Assembly: GCF_040548875.1 (NCBI RefSeq)
Contig: NZ_JBEPSJ010000001.1
Location: forward strand, 1,240,001 to 1,304,000
Origin: Conyzicola nivalis_A
GTDB taxonomy: Bacteria; Actinomycetota; Actinomycetes; Actinomycetales; Microbacteriaceae
Direction of reading: 5' to 3'
DNA length: 64,000 nt
Position 1 is the first letter of the stretch. Each line of letters starts with the position of its first letter. The notes below the pieces were generated by a model. It searched no databases. It saw only the letters and a list, made by a program, of their open reading frames with translations, and was not told where the DNA came from. The translations under genes were made by a program, and so were the position numbers. This document shows positions 30,923-40,900 of this stretch, in pieces.

Positions 30923-33559
30923 CTAGTCTTCGGTGACGGGTGCGCTCACCACTGCCCCGGCGCTGCCGGCGCGACGCGACGTGCGCGAGCGGCCCTGACC
31001 GGGCTGCTTCGGCTCGGGAAGAGCCTCGAGCACGGAGTCGAGGATCTGCTCGGCGTCGCGGTTGTTCATGCGACGGCTGGCTCGGGGCGCCTTGGTGACC
31101 GGGATGTCGAGAATCGCGACCGTGTCGTCGACGGGCGTGGTCGCCTCGGCGCCACCGACCGCTTCGACCGGTGCCTTCTCGGCGACGGGCGCCTTCTCCG
31201 GCGCCGGCGTGCGCTTCGACGCGACGGGCTCGGCCACGGGGGCCGCCTTCGTCTCGACTGGTGCGACGACGGGCGCCTTCTCCGCCTCGACCGGAGGAAC
31301 GAGGTCGGCGGGCACGGCGATGGCGGCGGGCTTGTCGGCGTGGGGCACGACGGTGCGGGCGGCGATCTGGGCGAGCGCGTTGCGGGCGTCGTCGGTGATC
31401 GCGTGGGTTCCGCTGCCTGCCGCCTTCGGTGCGCTCACCTGGGGCTGCTGCTGGGCCTGGCCGCCGTTGTTCTGGCCGCCGTTTCCGTTGCCACCGTTGC
31501 CGTTGCCACCGTTTCCGCCGTTGCCCTTGCCGCCGCGACCGCGACGGCCGCTGCCGGCGATCTCGGGCTGGGGCGCCTGCTGGATGCGGTGCTTGGTCAC
31601 GGGGTCGTGGTGCACGATGACGCCGCGTCCCGCGCACTGCTCGCACGGCTCGCTGAACGTCTCGAGCAGTCCGAGCCCGAGCTTCTTACGCGTCATCTGC
31701 ACGAGGCCGAGACTAGTGACCTCGGCGACCTGGTGCTTCGTGCGGTCGCGGCTGAGGCACTCGACGAGTCGGCGCAGAACGAGGTCGCGGTTCGACTCGA
31801 GCACCATGTCGATGAAGTCGACGACGATGATGCCGCCGATGTCGCGCAGACGCAGCTGGCGCACGATCTCCTCGGCCGCTTCGAGATTGTTCTTGGTGAC
31901 GGTCTCCTCGAGGTTTCCGCCCGAGCCGACGAACTTGCCGGTGTTGACGTCGACGACGGTCATCGCCTCGGTGCGGTCGATGACGAGCGAGCCGCCGGAG
32001 GGCAGCCAGACCTTGCGGTCGAGCGCCTTCTCGATCTGCTCGTTGACGCGGTAGACGTCGAACGGGTCGTTCGTGCCCTCGAACGCCTCGACCCGGTCGA
32101 TGAGGTCGGGGGCGACGCCGTTGAGGTAGCTCTGGATGATCTCCTGGGCGTCGTCGCCGTCGATGACGAGCTTGTGGAAGTCCTCGTTGAAGACGTCGCG
32201 GATGATCTTGACCAGCAGGTCGGGCTCGCTGTGCAGCAGGGCCGGCGCGTTGGCGGTCTCGATGAGGCGGCTGATCTCTGCCCACTGGTTGGTGAGACGG
32301 CTCACGTCGAGGGTGAGCTGCTCTTCGGTCGCGCCCTCGGCCGCCGTGCGCACGATGACGCCGACGTTCTCGGGCAGGACCTCTTTGAGGATCTTCTTGA
32401 GGCGCGCGCGCTCGGTGTCGGGCAGCTTGCGGCTGATCCCGCTCATCGAGCCGTTGGGCACGTAGACGAGGTAGCGGCCGGGCAGCGAGACCTGGCTGGT
32501 GAGACGGGCGCCCTTGTGGCCGATCGGGTCCTTGGTGACCTGCACGAGCACCTTGTCGCCCGGCTTGAGCGCGAGCTCGATGCGGCGGGCCTGGGTCTTG
32601 CCCTCGGCCGAGTTCTCGGCGGCGGCGTCCCAGTCGACCTCGCCGGAGTAGAGCACGGCGTTGCGGCCGCGCCCGATGTCGACGAAGGCGGCCTCCATGC
32701 TCGGCAGAACGTTCTGCACGCGGCCCAGGTAGACGTTGCCGATGAGCGACATGTCCTGGCTCTTGGCGACGTAGTGCTCGACGAGAACACCGTCTTCGAG
32801 AACGGCGATCTGGATGCGTCCGAACTTCGAGCGCACGACCATGACGCGGTCGACACTCTCACGGCGGGCGAGGAACTCGCTCTCGGTGATGACCGGACGG
32901 CGGCGGCCTGCGTCGCGGCCGTCACGGCGGCGCTGCTTCTTGGCCTCGAGGCGGGTGGATCCCTTGACGCGGGTGGGCTCGTTGCTCAGCACGGGCTCGG
33001 GGCGCGGCTGGCGCACGCGTACGACGGTGCCGGGGGCGTCGTCGCCGTCGCGGGCCTCTTCGCCGGGGCGGCGGCGCGAACGGCGGCGCACGGTGCCCGA
33101 CTCGTCGCCGAGGTCGTTGCCGAGGTCTGCGGAGGTGTCGGCGCCGCGCGACTGGCGCGGCTGGCGTGCCGGCGCGCGCTCGGGCAGCGGCTCGATCGCG
33201 GGCGGGGCCTGGAAGAGCAGCGAGGTGGTCGGACGCGCGACGCGCTTGGGCTCCTCCGAGGGGGTCTCGGCCGCGTCATCCGTCGCCTCGACCGGCTTGC
33301 GGGTGCGCGTGCGGGCCGGGGCCTTCACCACGACGTCGTCGACGATCACCTCGGAGTCGGCGGATGCGACGGGCGGCGTGGTCTCGGGCTTCGCGGCCTC
33401 GGGTGCCTTGGCCTCCGGCGTCTTGGCCTCGACGGGCTGCGACTCGACCGGCTGGGCCGCGACGGGCTCGACGGGAGGGGCTACGACGACTGCCTTGCGG
33501 CTGCCGAACAGTCCCTTGCGACGCTTGGGTTCAACGGTATTTTCTTTGTCATTCACCAC
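30923..33559 (-). CDS. rne: Ribonuclease E/G
   Basis: 878 residues from GTG 33559 (AGGAG upstream; the next codon is also GTG). The N-terminal ~240 residues are Pro/Ala/Lys-rich and disordered. The S1/RNase H-like catalytic core runs from about 245 to 640 (GNVYLGRVQNVLPSMEAAFVDIG, VVDVNTGKFVG, RDIGGIIVVDFIDM). The Zn-link CEQC at 639-642 joins subunits in the tetramer. The C-terminal tail is Gly/Asn-rich, then Ala/Pro/Lys-rich, likely binding RNA or partner proteins. It starts mRNA decay and trims rRNA and tRNA. Disordered extensions on both sides are typical of actinobacterial RNase E. Confidence 0.94.
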   Translation of the reverse strand: MVNDKENTVEPKRRKGLFGSRKAVVVAPPVEPVAAQPVESQPVEAKTPEAKAPEAAKPETTPPVASADSEVIVDDVVVKAPARTRTRKPVEATDDAAETPSEEPKRVARPTTSLLFQAPPAIEPLPERAPARQPRQSRGADTSADLGNDLGDESGTVRRRSRRRPGEEARDGDDAPGTVVRVRQPRPEPVLSNEPTRVKGSTRLEAKKQRRRDGRDAGRRRPVITESEFLARRESVDRVMVVRSKFGRIQIAVLEDGVLVEHYVAKSQDMSLIGNVYLGRVQNVLPSMEAAFVDIGRGRNAVLYSGEVDWDAAAENSAEGKTQARRIELALKPGDKVLVQVTKDPIGHKGARLTSQVSLPGRYLVYVPNGSMSGISRKLPDTERARLKKILKEVLPENVGVIVRTAAEGATEEQLTLDVSRLTNQWAEISRLIETANAPALLHSEPDLLVKIIRDVFNEDFHKLVIDGDDAQEIIQSYLNGVAPDLIDRVEAFEGTNDPFDVYRVNEQIEKALDRKVWLPSGGSLVIDRTEAMTVVDVNTGKFVGSGGNLEETVTKNNLEAAEEIVRQLRLRDIGGIIVVDFIDMVLESNRDLVLRRLVECLSRDRTKHQVAEVTSLGLVQMTRKKLGLGLLETFSEPCEQCAGRGVIVHHDPVTKHRIQQAPQPEIAGSGRRGRGGKGNGGNGGNGNGGNGNGGQNNGGQAQQQPQVSAPKAAGSGTHAITDDARNALAQIAARTVVPHADKPAAIAVPADLVPPVEAEKAPVVAPVETKAAPVAEPVASKRTPAPEKAPVAEKAPVEAVGGAEATTPVDDTVAILDIPVTKAPRASRRMNNRDAEQILDSVLEALPEPKQPGQGRSRTSRRAGSAGAVVSAPVTED
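31457..31537. repeat. In-frame Gly/Asn repeat region in the RNase E/G tail
   Basis: Near-repeats of a GGNGNGG-type unit encode the Gly/Asn-rich linker of RNase E/G. The repeated 9-18 bp units suggest slippage-prone sequence and a flexible linker. Confidence 0.55.
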
Positions 33560-33714
33560 GTGCGGTGTACTCCTAGGCCCGGGTGGGCGACCGCGCCGCC
33601 TACCGGGTACTCTCTCGTTCGCGTTACGCCTCAGCGAATACGCTGCAAATTCTTCAGGTCTACGTCCGGCATGTCGTGATCTCTGTCACCGTCTGCTCTG
33701 GACGCCATTCTCGT

Positions 33715-33741
33715 AAAAAAATCCGTGTTCGCGGGGAACAC
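33715..33741 (-). terminator. Intrinsic terminator/attenuator in the rne leader
   Basis: Read on the minus strand, GTGTTC and GAACAC form a 6-bp stem with a CCCGC loop, then GGA and seven T. It points toward rne and lies 155 nt upstream of its start. The nearest gene upstream is divergent, so the only transcript it can stop is the rne leader, which makes it an attenuator or the 3' end of a short leader RNA. Confidence 0.7.
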
Positions 33742-33890
33742 CACGCGCTGTCTGTCACATCAGCGCTTCGGAACTCGCTATCCGACATGTCGTCGCCCGA
33801 CGTTCTCGTCGTGCAACAGTGGCCCGGATTGTCGCCCGGTAAGCCTTCTTTGGCGCCAGTTCGAGCGCGGCTCGGCTGGCTACAACCGAT
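33742..33890 (-). ncRNA. Putative terminated leader RNA upstream of rne
   Basis: A GATAAT-like -10 element on the minus strand near 33888-33893, in TGCGTGCGATAATCGG, could start an RNA that ends at the T-run at 33715-33721. The enclosed ~160 nt carries no convincing ORF with a ribosome site. It covers most of the 380-bp gap between rne and the VKOR gene. Existence is inferred from promoter and terminator alone. Confidence 0.35.
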
Positions 33891-33930
33891 TATCGCACGC
33901 ATTCCCAGTCAGGCGTGATTCGGCGCGTGC

Positions 33931-33936
33931 CATAAT
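33931..33936 (+). promoter_or_regulatory. -10 element of a probably leaderless VKOR transcript
   Basis: CATAAT ends 3 nt before ATG 33940 and 6 nt before GTG 33943. The expected transcription start therefore falls at or next to the start codon, implying a leaderless mRNA. No Shine-Dalgarno sequence precedes the gene. Confidence 0.45.
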
Positions 33937-33939
33937 CCG

Positions 33940-34542
33940 ATGGTGTCAGACACCCAGCCAGCCCCGCGCCCGATCGCCCTGGGCGTCTTCCTCATCGTGG
34001 CCGGTGTCGTCGGCTGGTACGCGGCGTTCTCGCTGACGATCGAGAAATTCATCACGCTGACGAATCCGACCGAGGCGCTCGGCTGCGATTTCAGTCCTCT
34101 CGTGCAGTGCCGCGCGAACCTCGAGTCGTGGCAGGGGTCGCTGTTCGGCTTCCCCAACCCGGTCATAGGACTCGCCGCGTGGATCGCGCCCGTCGTCGTC
34201 GGGGTGGCTCTGCTCGCCGGCGCCCGCTTCGCCCGCTGGTTCTGGGTGGCGTTCAACATCGGCGTGGTCGCCGCCCTCGCGTTCGTCATCTGGCTGATCA
34301 ACCAGAGCGTCTTCGTGCTCGGCACGCTCTGCCCGTGGTGCATGGTCACCTGGGCCGCGACGATCCCGTTGTTCTGGGCGGTGACCCTGTACAACCTGCG
34401 GGAGGGCAACCTGCCCGCGCCCGAGCGCGTTCGACTCGTGGCATCCGCTCTCTACGGCTGGATTCCCGCGCTCACGATCGGCAGCTACCTCGTGGTCGCC
34501 GTGATCGCGCAGCTGCGCCTCGACGTGCTGGGCAGCCTGTAG
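33940..34542 (+). CDS. Vitamin K epoxide reductase (VKOR)-family disulfide catalyst
   Basis: 200 residues with four to five transmembrane helices. The active-site CPWC is at 131-134 (GTLCPWCMVTW), and the outer loop pair is Cys49 and Cys57 in LGCDFSPLVQC. VKOR passes electrons from DsbA-like proteins to quinones, replacing DsbB in actinobacteria. The start is ATG 33940 or GTG 33943, with a probable leaderless transcript. The DsbA-like partner gene follows after 104 bp. Confidence 0.92.
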   Translation: MVSDTQPAPRPIALGVFLIVAGVVGWYAAFSLTIEKFITLTNPTEALGCDFSPLVQCRANLESWQGSLFGFPNPVIGLAAWIAPVVVGVALLAGARFARWFWVAFNIGVVAALAFVIWLINQSVFVLGTLCPWCMVTWAATIPLFWAVTLYNLREGNLPAPERVRLVASALYGWIPALTIGSYLVVAVIAQLRLDVLGSL

Positions 34543-34646
34543 CTCACGCCCGACTCCCAGCTTCTGCACGGCCGGTCATAAGGTCGGGCATAGGCGTCTG
34601 AGCCAGCCTGTCGTGGGAGCGCGAGTGCGCACCGGGGAGAGGAACG

Positions 34647-35510
34647 ATGACGAACGCGACCGACGGCGGCAAGAAGGCACGACGCGAGCACGCTCGGGAG
34701 GTCGCGCGGCAGGAGCGGGAGGCCGCGCAGCGCCGCAAGAAGCGCAACCGGCTGCTGCTGCAGGGCGGCGGCATCGTGGCCGTACTCGCCATCGTCGCTG
34801 TCGTCGCCGTGGTGATCGCCACCTCGACCCCCAAGAGCACGACCAATCCGGCGAACATGGCGAGCGACGGCATCCTGTTCACCGGCGACGGCACCACCGT
34901 CACTCCCGTGCTGACGAAGGCGCTGAAAGCCGGCGCCGACCCGGTGCCCACCGACACAGAGGCGCTCGGCGACACCGTGAACATCGTCACCTACCTCGAC
35001 TACGCGTGCCCGTACTGCAACCAGTTCGAGACGGCCAACGCCGAGCAGATCGCGACCTGGGTGCAGCAGGGCGAGGCGACGCTGGAGGTGCACCCGATCT
35101 CGATCCTCGACCGCATGTCGCTCGGCACCAAGTACGCGACCCGCGCCGCGAACGCGGCCGCGTGCGTCGCGAGCAACGATCCGGAGAACTTCCTCGCGGT
35201 GAACACCGCGCTGTTCGCGAACCAGCCCGCCGAGCAGACCAGCGGCCTCGACACCGCGGCCCTGAAGAAGGTCGTGGCGGATGCGGGTGCCGACAGCGAC
35301 GAGGTCGCCTCCTGCATCGGTGACAAGACCTACGAGAGCTGGGTCGCGGCGGCGACCGACCGGGTGTCGAACGGCGAACTGGCGAGCGAGACGGTCACCG
35401 AGTTCACCGGGACGCCGCTGGTTCTCGTGAACGGCCAGCAGTACGGCGGGGCCGTCGACGACGCCCAGGCCTTCCAGGCCTTCGTGGCCTCGGTTTCCGC
35501 GGCAGGCTGA
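34647..35510 (+). CDS. DsbA-like membrane-anchored thioredoxin-fold oxidoreductase
   Basis: 287 residues. A basic N-terminus with a short coiled segment (HAREVARQEREAAQRRKKR) is followed by a signal anchor (IVAVLAIVAVVAVVIA, about 43-58). A periplasm-facing DsbA domain with CPYC at 121-124 comes next, and the cis-Pro loop is in EFTGTPLVLVNG. Two further cysteines (AACVAS, ASCIGD) may form a structural disulfide. Likely oxidises secreted proteins and is itself reoxidised by the adjacent VKOR protein. A hairpin terminator follows its stop by about 60 nt. Confidence 0.9.
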   Translation: MTNATDGGKKARREHAREVARQEREAAQRRKKRNRLLLQGGGIVAVLAIVAVVAVVIATSTPKSTTNPANMASDGILFTGDGTTVTPVLTKALKAGADPVPTDTEALGDTVNIVTYLDYACPYCNQFETANAEQIATWVQQGEATLEVHPISILDRMSLGTKYATRAANAAACVASNDPENFLAVNTALFANQPAEQTSGLDTAALKKVVADAGADSDEVASCIGDKTYESWVAAATDRVSNGELASETVTEFTGTPLVLVNGQQYGGAVDDAQAFQAFVASVSAAG

Positions 35511-35567
35511 GCCGGTTCCGGCTGCCCGAGCCGCTTCCGGCAGCCGGCCTGGCGCTCGCGAAACGCG

Positions 35568-35599
35568 GAACGCCCACCCGGCGAACCGGGCGGGCGTTC
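35568..35599. terminator. Bidirectional terminator between the dsbA-like gene and ndk
   Basis: GAACGCCC and GGGCGTTC arms with inner CCCGG/CCGGG close a short GCGAA loop. It lies between two convergent genes (stops at 35510 and 35625). Confidence 0.78.
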
Positions 35600-35624
35600 A
35601 GCGCGCGCTAGTCGGACGAGAGCT

Positions 35625-36041
35625 CTAGTCGAACCAGAGACCGAGCTCGCGCTGGGCCGACTCGACAGAGTCGCTGCCGTGCACGAGGTTCTGCTGGACC
35701 TTCAGGCCCCAGTCGCGGCCGAGGTCGCCGCGGATGGTGCCGGGTGCCGCGCTGGTGGGGTTGGTCGTTCCGGCGAGCGAGCGGAAGCCCTCGATCACGC
35801 CGTTGCCCGCGACGCGGATCGCGACGATGGGGCCGCTCTCCATGAACTCGACGAGGGGCTCGTAGAACGGCTTGCCCTCGTGCTCCGCATAGTGCGCGCC
35901 GAGCAGCTCGCGGCTGGCCTCGACGAGCTTGATGTCGACGAGCTGGTAGCCCTTCGCCTCGATGCGGCGCAGGATCTCGCCGGTCAGGTTGCGGGCGACG
36001 CCGTCGGGCTTGACGAGTACGAGTGTTTCTTCAACGCTCAC
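35625..36041 (-). CDS. ndk: Nucleoside diphosphate kinase
   Basis: 138 residues from GTG 36041, which overlaps the DUF4233 stop (GTGA). TLVLVKPDGVARNL is the N-terminal signature, and the phospho-accepting His is in QQNLVHGSDSVESA. It equilibrates nucleoside triphosphate pools. Last gene of ileS-folC-DUF4233-ndk. Confidence 0.97.
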   Translation of the reverse strand: MSVEETLVLVKPDGVARNLTGEILRRIEAKGYQLVDIKLVEASRELLGAHYAEHEGKPFYEPLVEFMESGPIVAIRVAGNGVIEGFRSLAGTTNPTSAAPGTIRGDLGRDWGLKVQQNLVHGSDSVESAQRELGLWFD

Positions 36042-36445
36042 GAGTTATCTCCTGGGTGTGATTGTTCGGCTGCGAATGCAGCCTTCTGGCGGTCGATTTG
36101 GCGCCCCTTGACGAAGCAGTAGATGAAGATCGCAAGGAAACAGCCGGATATGAAGTACATGAGGGGAATGAGGATGCCCGTGGCGAGAAGCACCACCTGC
36201 AGCGCCCAGGCGATCCAGATGCCCCACGGGTGGCGCAACAGCCGCCCGGCGATGAGCAGTACCACGATGAGCGCCGCCCCTCCCCCGAACGCGACCGCGG
36301 GGTCGAGGGCCTTGAGACCGTAGACCACGAGCGTCACGAAGAAGACGAGGATCGCCTCGAGCGCGAGCACGATCGACAGGAGCATCTCGGTCACCGAGCG
36401 CTCGCGGCGCTGCCGCGGGGGGCGCGGCGCGGGGGCTGTCGTCAC
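36038..36445 (-). CDS. DUF4233 membrane protein
   Basis: 135 residues from GTG 36445, overlapping the folC TGA (GTGA). Four transmembrane segments (MLLSIVLALEAILVFFVTLV, AVAFGGGAALIVVLLIAG, GIWIAWALQVVLLATGILI, FISGCFLAIFIYCFVKG). DUF4233 proteins are almost always found between folC and ndk in Actinobacteria; their function is unknown. Confidence 0.86.
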   Translation of the reverse strand: MTTAPAPRPPRQRRERSVTEMLLSIVLALEAILVFFVTLVVYGLKALDPAVAFGGGAALIVVLLIAGRLLRHPWGIWIAWALQVVLLATGILIPLMYFISGCFLAIFIYCFVKGRQIDRQKAAFAAEQSHPGDNS

Positions 36446-37956
36446 CGCTTCCACCGTCCGGCGGTCGCGAGCGCGATGGCGTCGCCGACGAGCGTGATCG
36501 ATCCGGTCACCAGCACGGCGCGCTTCTCGCCCTCCTGCGCCCACTCGCGCGCGGCCTCGAGCGCGGTCTCCGCCGACTCGTCGGTGTAGACCTCCTCGGT
36601 GTACTCGCGCACGATGTAGGCGAGGTCGTCCGCCGCGACCGCGCGGTCGGACTCGGACTGGGTGACATAGAAACGGGTGGCGACGGGTGCGAGGGCGGCG
36701 ACGATGCCGTCGGCGTCCTTGTCCTGCAGGACACCGATGACCACGGCGACCTCGTCGAAGGTGAAGTAGCTGCCGATCGCCGCCGCGAGGGCGGCCGCTC
36801 CGTGCGGGTTGTGCGCGGCGTCGACGAGCACGGTCGGCTCGGTGCCGACTATCTGCAGGCGTCCGGGCGAGGTCGCGGTGGCCAGCCCCTCCGCGAGCAC
36901 GTCGCCCACGAGCGGCTGGCTGCCGCCGCCGAGGAACGACTCCACGGCCGCGATCGCGAGAGTGGCGTTCTGCGCCTGGTGGTCGCCGAACATCGGGAGG
37001 AACAGGTCGGGGTAGGTGGCGGCGAGTCCCTTGACGGAGATGACCTGCCCGCCGACCGCGACGGTCGTCGACTCGAGGGCGAAGTCGGCGCCCTGAACCA
37101 CAAGGGTGGACTCGGTGAGCTCGGACGCTCTCTGCAGCTCGCCCAGGGCATCCGCCGTCTGAATCGCCGACACGACGTTGGCGACCGGCTTCACGATGCC
37201 CGACTTCGTCTTCGCGATTTCGGCGACGGTGTTGCCGAGGCGCTGCGTGTGGTCGAGCGCGATGGGCGTGAACACGGCGACCTGGCCGTCGGCGACGTTG
37301 GTGGAGTCCCACTCGCCGCCCATACCGACCTCGATGACCGCGACGTCGACGGGCGCGTCGGCGAAGCTCGCGAAAGCGAGAACGGTGAGCGCCTCGAAGA
37401 AGGTGAGCTCGGGGTCGCCCGCGGCGGTGAGCTCGGCGTCGATCAGCAGCAGGTAGGGGCGGATGTCGGCCCAGTTCTCGACCAGCGCGCGGTTCGAGAT
37501 CGGCTGTCCGTCGATGACGATGCGCTCGTTCACGCGGGTGAGGTGCGGGCTGGTGAGCAATCCGGTCTTGAGTCCGTACGCGCGCAGGAGGCTCTCGGTG
37601 ATGCGGCTCGTCGAGGTCTTGCCGTTGGTGCCGGCGATGTGGATCACCGGGTAGGCGCGGTGCGGGTCGCCGAGCAGTTCGACGGCGCGACGGGTCGGCT
37701 CGAGGCGCGGCTGAGGGTTGCTCTCGCCGATGCGGGCGAGCAGTTCGGCGTAGACCTCGTCGGCGCCGGTCTGGAACTCGTTGTCGTCGAAGTCGTACTC
37801 GGAGTCGTCGTCGAGGTTGGTGCCCTCGTTGCCCGCCTGCAGGAAGTCGGGAAGCCCCGAACCGTCGTCGACGAAGTCGTCTTCGCCGGGTTCGCCGTCG
37901 TAGCCCCCGTCGTACCCCTGGTAGTCGTTGTCGCCGGGGTTGTCGTTCTTAGACAT
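36442..37956 (-). CDS. folC: Folylpolyglutamate/dihydrofolate synthase with acidic N-terminal extension
   Basis: 504 residues. The ligase core has the P-loop HIAGTNGKTSTSR near residue 106, LTSPHLTRVNERI, GMGGEWDSTNV, LDHTQRLGNT and VLVDAAHNPHGA. FolC adds glutamate to (dihydro)folates and makes dihydrofolate from dihydropteroate. The first ~60 residues are an unusual Asp/Glu/Gly-rich extension not needed by the family. No later ATG or GTG is well placed before the core, so the extension is probably translated. ATG at 37956 overlaps the ileS stop by 8 nt. Confidence 0.94.
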   Translation of the reverse strand: MSKNDNPGDNDYQGYDGGYDGEPGEDDFVDDGSGLPDFLQAGNEGTNLDDDSEYDFDDNEFQTGADEVYAELLARIGESNPQPRLEPTRRAVELLGDPHRAYPVIHIAGTNGKTSTSRITESLLRAYGLKTGLLTSPHLTRVNERIVIDGQPISNRALVENWADIRPYLLLIDAELTAAGDPELTFFEALTVLAFASFADAPVDVAVIEVGMGGEWDSTNVADGQVAVFTPIALDHTQRLGNTVAEIAKTKSGIVKPVANVVSAIQTADALGELQRASELTESTLVVQGADFALESTTVAVGGQVISVKGLAATYPDLFLPMFGDHQAQNATLAIAAVESFLGGGSQPLVGDVLAEGLATATSPGRLQIVGTEPTVLVDAAHNPHGAAALAAAIGSYFTFDEVAVVIGVLQDKDADGIVAALAPVATRFYVTQSESDRAVAADDLAYIVREYTEEVYTDESAETALEAAREWAQEGEKRAVLVTGSITLVGDAIALATAGRWKR

Positions 37957-40900
37957 CTACCGATGCCGCCTTCCAGAGATCGATGACCAGTACACCAGTG
38001 TTCGCGTACTGATCGGGAATAACAACGGTGCGCTGGGAGCCGACCATGGAGTCGGTCGCGGCATCGAGTGCGGGGTCGTCGCTGAGCGTGAGCGCCAGCT
38101 GGGTGGCGAGGGTGTCGCCCGCGATCGTCGCCTCGAAGACGGCGAGTGACGCGAGGTCGGCGGGCGATTCGGCGCGGATCGTCATGGAGATGCGATCGCT
38201 CACGTTGAGCCCCGCGGCCTTTCGCGTGTCCTGCACGACACGGATGACGTCGCGCGCGAGACCCTCGGCCTCGAGCTCGGGCGTCGTCTCTGTGTCGAGG
38301 ATGACGAAGCCGCCGTCGGCGAGGAACGCGATCGCGTTCGCCTGGTCGGCGCTGGTCAGCTCGAGCTCGAACTCGGCGGGCAGCAGCTCGACGCCGCCGA
38401 CGACCACGGTCTCGCCGCTCTGCACCCAGTCGCCCTCGCGGGCGGCCTTGATGACGGACTGCACCTGCTTGCCGATGCGGGGCCCGGCGGCGCGGGAGTT
38501 GACGGTGAGCTTCTTCGCGATGCCGAAGCGCTCGAAGCTGTCGGCCTCCAGCGGAGCGAAGTCGACGGCCTTGACGTTGAGCTCCTGCAGCAGGATGTCG
38601 CCGAACTCGCCGAGCGCCGCTCCGTCGTCGCTGACCACCGTGAGCTTCGCCAGCGGCAGGCGCACGCGCAGGCTCTTCGCCTTGCGCAGCGAGAGGCCTG
38701 ACGAGGCGATGGCGCGGACGCGGTCCATGACGGTGACGAGCTCGTCGTCCTTCGGGAACGCGGATGCCTCGGGCCAGTCCTCGAGGTGCACGCTGCGTCC
38801 CGCGGTCAGACCGCGCCAGATCTCGTCGCCGACGAGCGGGATGAGGGGTGCGGCGACGCGGGTCAGGGTCTCGAGCACCGTGTAGAGGGTGTCGAACGAG
38901 TCGCGGTCGGTTCCGGACCAGAAGCGGTCACGGCTGCGACGCACGTACCAGTTGGTGAGCACGTCGCCGAAGTCGCGCAGCTTCGCGGCAGCCATCGGGC
39001 TGTCGAGGGCCTCGAGCTCGTCGGTGACGTCTTCGATGAGCTGACGCGTCTTGGCGAGCAGGTAGCGGTCGAGCACGTTTGTCGAGTCGGTGCGCCACTG
39101 GGCCTCGTAGCCGTCGGTCGCGGACGCGCCCGCGCTGAGCCCCGTCGATGCGTTGGCGTACAGCGTGAAGAAGTAGTACGTGCTCCACAGCGGGAGGAGG
39201 AACTGCCTCGTGCTCTCGCGGATCGCCTCCTCGGTGACGACGAGGTTTCCGCCCCGGATCACCGACGACGACATGAGGAACCAGCGCATCGCGTCGGCCC
39301 CGTCGCGGTCGAAGACCTCGGAGACGTCGGGGTAGTTGCGCAGGCTCTTCGACATCTTCTGACCGTCGCTGCCGAGCACGATGCCGTGGCTGATGACGTT
39401 CTTGAATGCCGGACGGTCGAACAGCGCCGTCGACAGGGTGTGCAGCGTGTAGAACCAGCCGCGCGTCTGTCCGATGTACTCGACGATGAAGTCTGCGGGG
39501 TTGTGCGCCTCGAAGAAATCGCGGTTCTCGAAGGGGTAGTGCACCTGCGCGAACGGCATCGACCCGGAGTCGAACCAGACGTCGAGCACGTCTTCGATGC
39601 GGCGCATCGTCGACTGGCCTGTCGGGTCGTCGGGGTTGGGTCGGGTCAGCTCGTCGATGAACGGGCGGTGCAGATCGGCCTCGCCTTTCTCATTGCGCGG
39701 CAGCGCGCCGAAATCGGCCTCGATTTCTCCGAGCGAGCCGTAGACGTCGATGCGCGGGTACTCGGGGTTGTCGCTCTTCCACACCGGGATGGGGCTGCCC
39801 CAGTAGCGGTTGCGCGAGATCGACCAGTCGCGGGCGTTGCCGATCCACTTGCCGAACTGGCCGTCCTTGACGTTGTCGGGAACCCAGTTGATCTCCTGGT
39901 TGAGCTCGCCCATGCGGTCGCGGAACTCGGGAACGCGCACGAACCAGCTCGACACCGCTTTGTAGATGAGCGGGTTGCGGCAGCGCCAGCAGTGCGGATA
40001 GCTGTGCTCGTAGCTCGCGACGCGCACGAGGCGCCCCTCGGCGCGCAGCTGCTGCGTGAGCGGCTTGTTGGCGTCGAAGACCTGCAGGCCGGCGACACCC
40101 TCGATGTTGGGCAGGAACTTGCCACCGTCGTCGACGGAGATGATGACCGGGATGCCGGCGGCGGCGCAGACGATCTGGTCGTCTTCGCCGTAGGCCGGGG
40201 CCTGGTGCACGATTCCGGTTCCCTCACCGGTGGCGACGTAGTCGGCGACCAGGATCTGCCACGCGTTCTCGGTGCCGTACTCGTCGGCGTCTGCGTAGTA
40301 GTCCCAGAGGCGGTCGTACTTCACGCCGTCGAGCTCGGCACCGAGAACGGTGCGCGAGACGGCCTCCTTCGCGGCATCCGCACTCTCGTACCCCAGGTCT
40401 TTGAAGTAGGCGGCGACGGTGTCGGACGCGAGCATGTACTCGGCCACACCCTCTGCCGCGCCGTCTCCGCCGCCCAGCGGGCCGCTCGGAAGCACGGAGT
40501 ACTCGACCGCGGGCCCGACGGCGAGCGCGAGGTTGGTGGGCAGGGTCCACGGGGTCGTGGTCCAGGCGAGGGCGCGCACGGCGGTGAGTCCGAGCGCCTC
40601 GGCCTTCACGCCGTCGAGCGGGAAGGTGACGGTGACGGTCTGGTCCTGGCGCATCTTGTAGACGTCGTCGTCCATACGCAGCTCGTGGTTCGACAGCGGC
40701 GTCTCGTCGTGCCAGCAGTACGGCAGGACCCGGAATCCCTCGTAGGCGAGGTTCTTGTCGTGCAGCTGCTTGAACGCCCAGATGACGCTCTCCATAAAGC
40801 TGATGTCGAGGGTCTTGTAGTCGTTCTCGAAGTCGACCCAGCGCGCCTGACGGGTGACGTACTCCTGCCACTCGCCGGTGTACTTGAGCACGGACTCGCG

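Noticed and set aside
31340..33679. 779-codon plus-strand frame antisense to rne
   Set aside because: Shadow of the third-position GC bias of rne; no recognisable domain.
33660..33902. 80-aa minus-strand frame in the rne leader
   Set aside because: No ribosome site, no conserved composition and it crosses the terminator.
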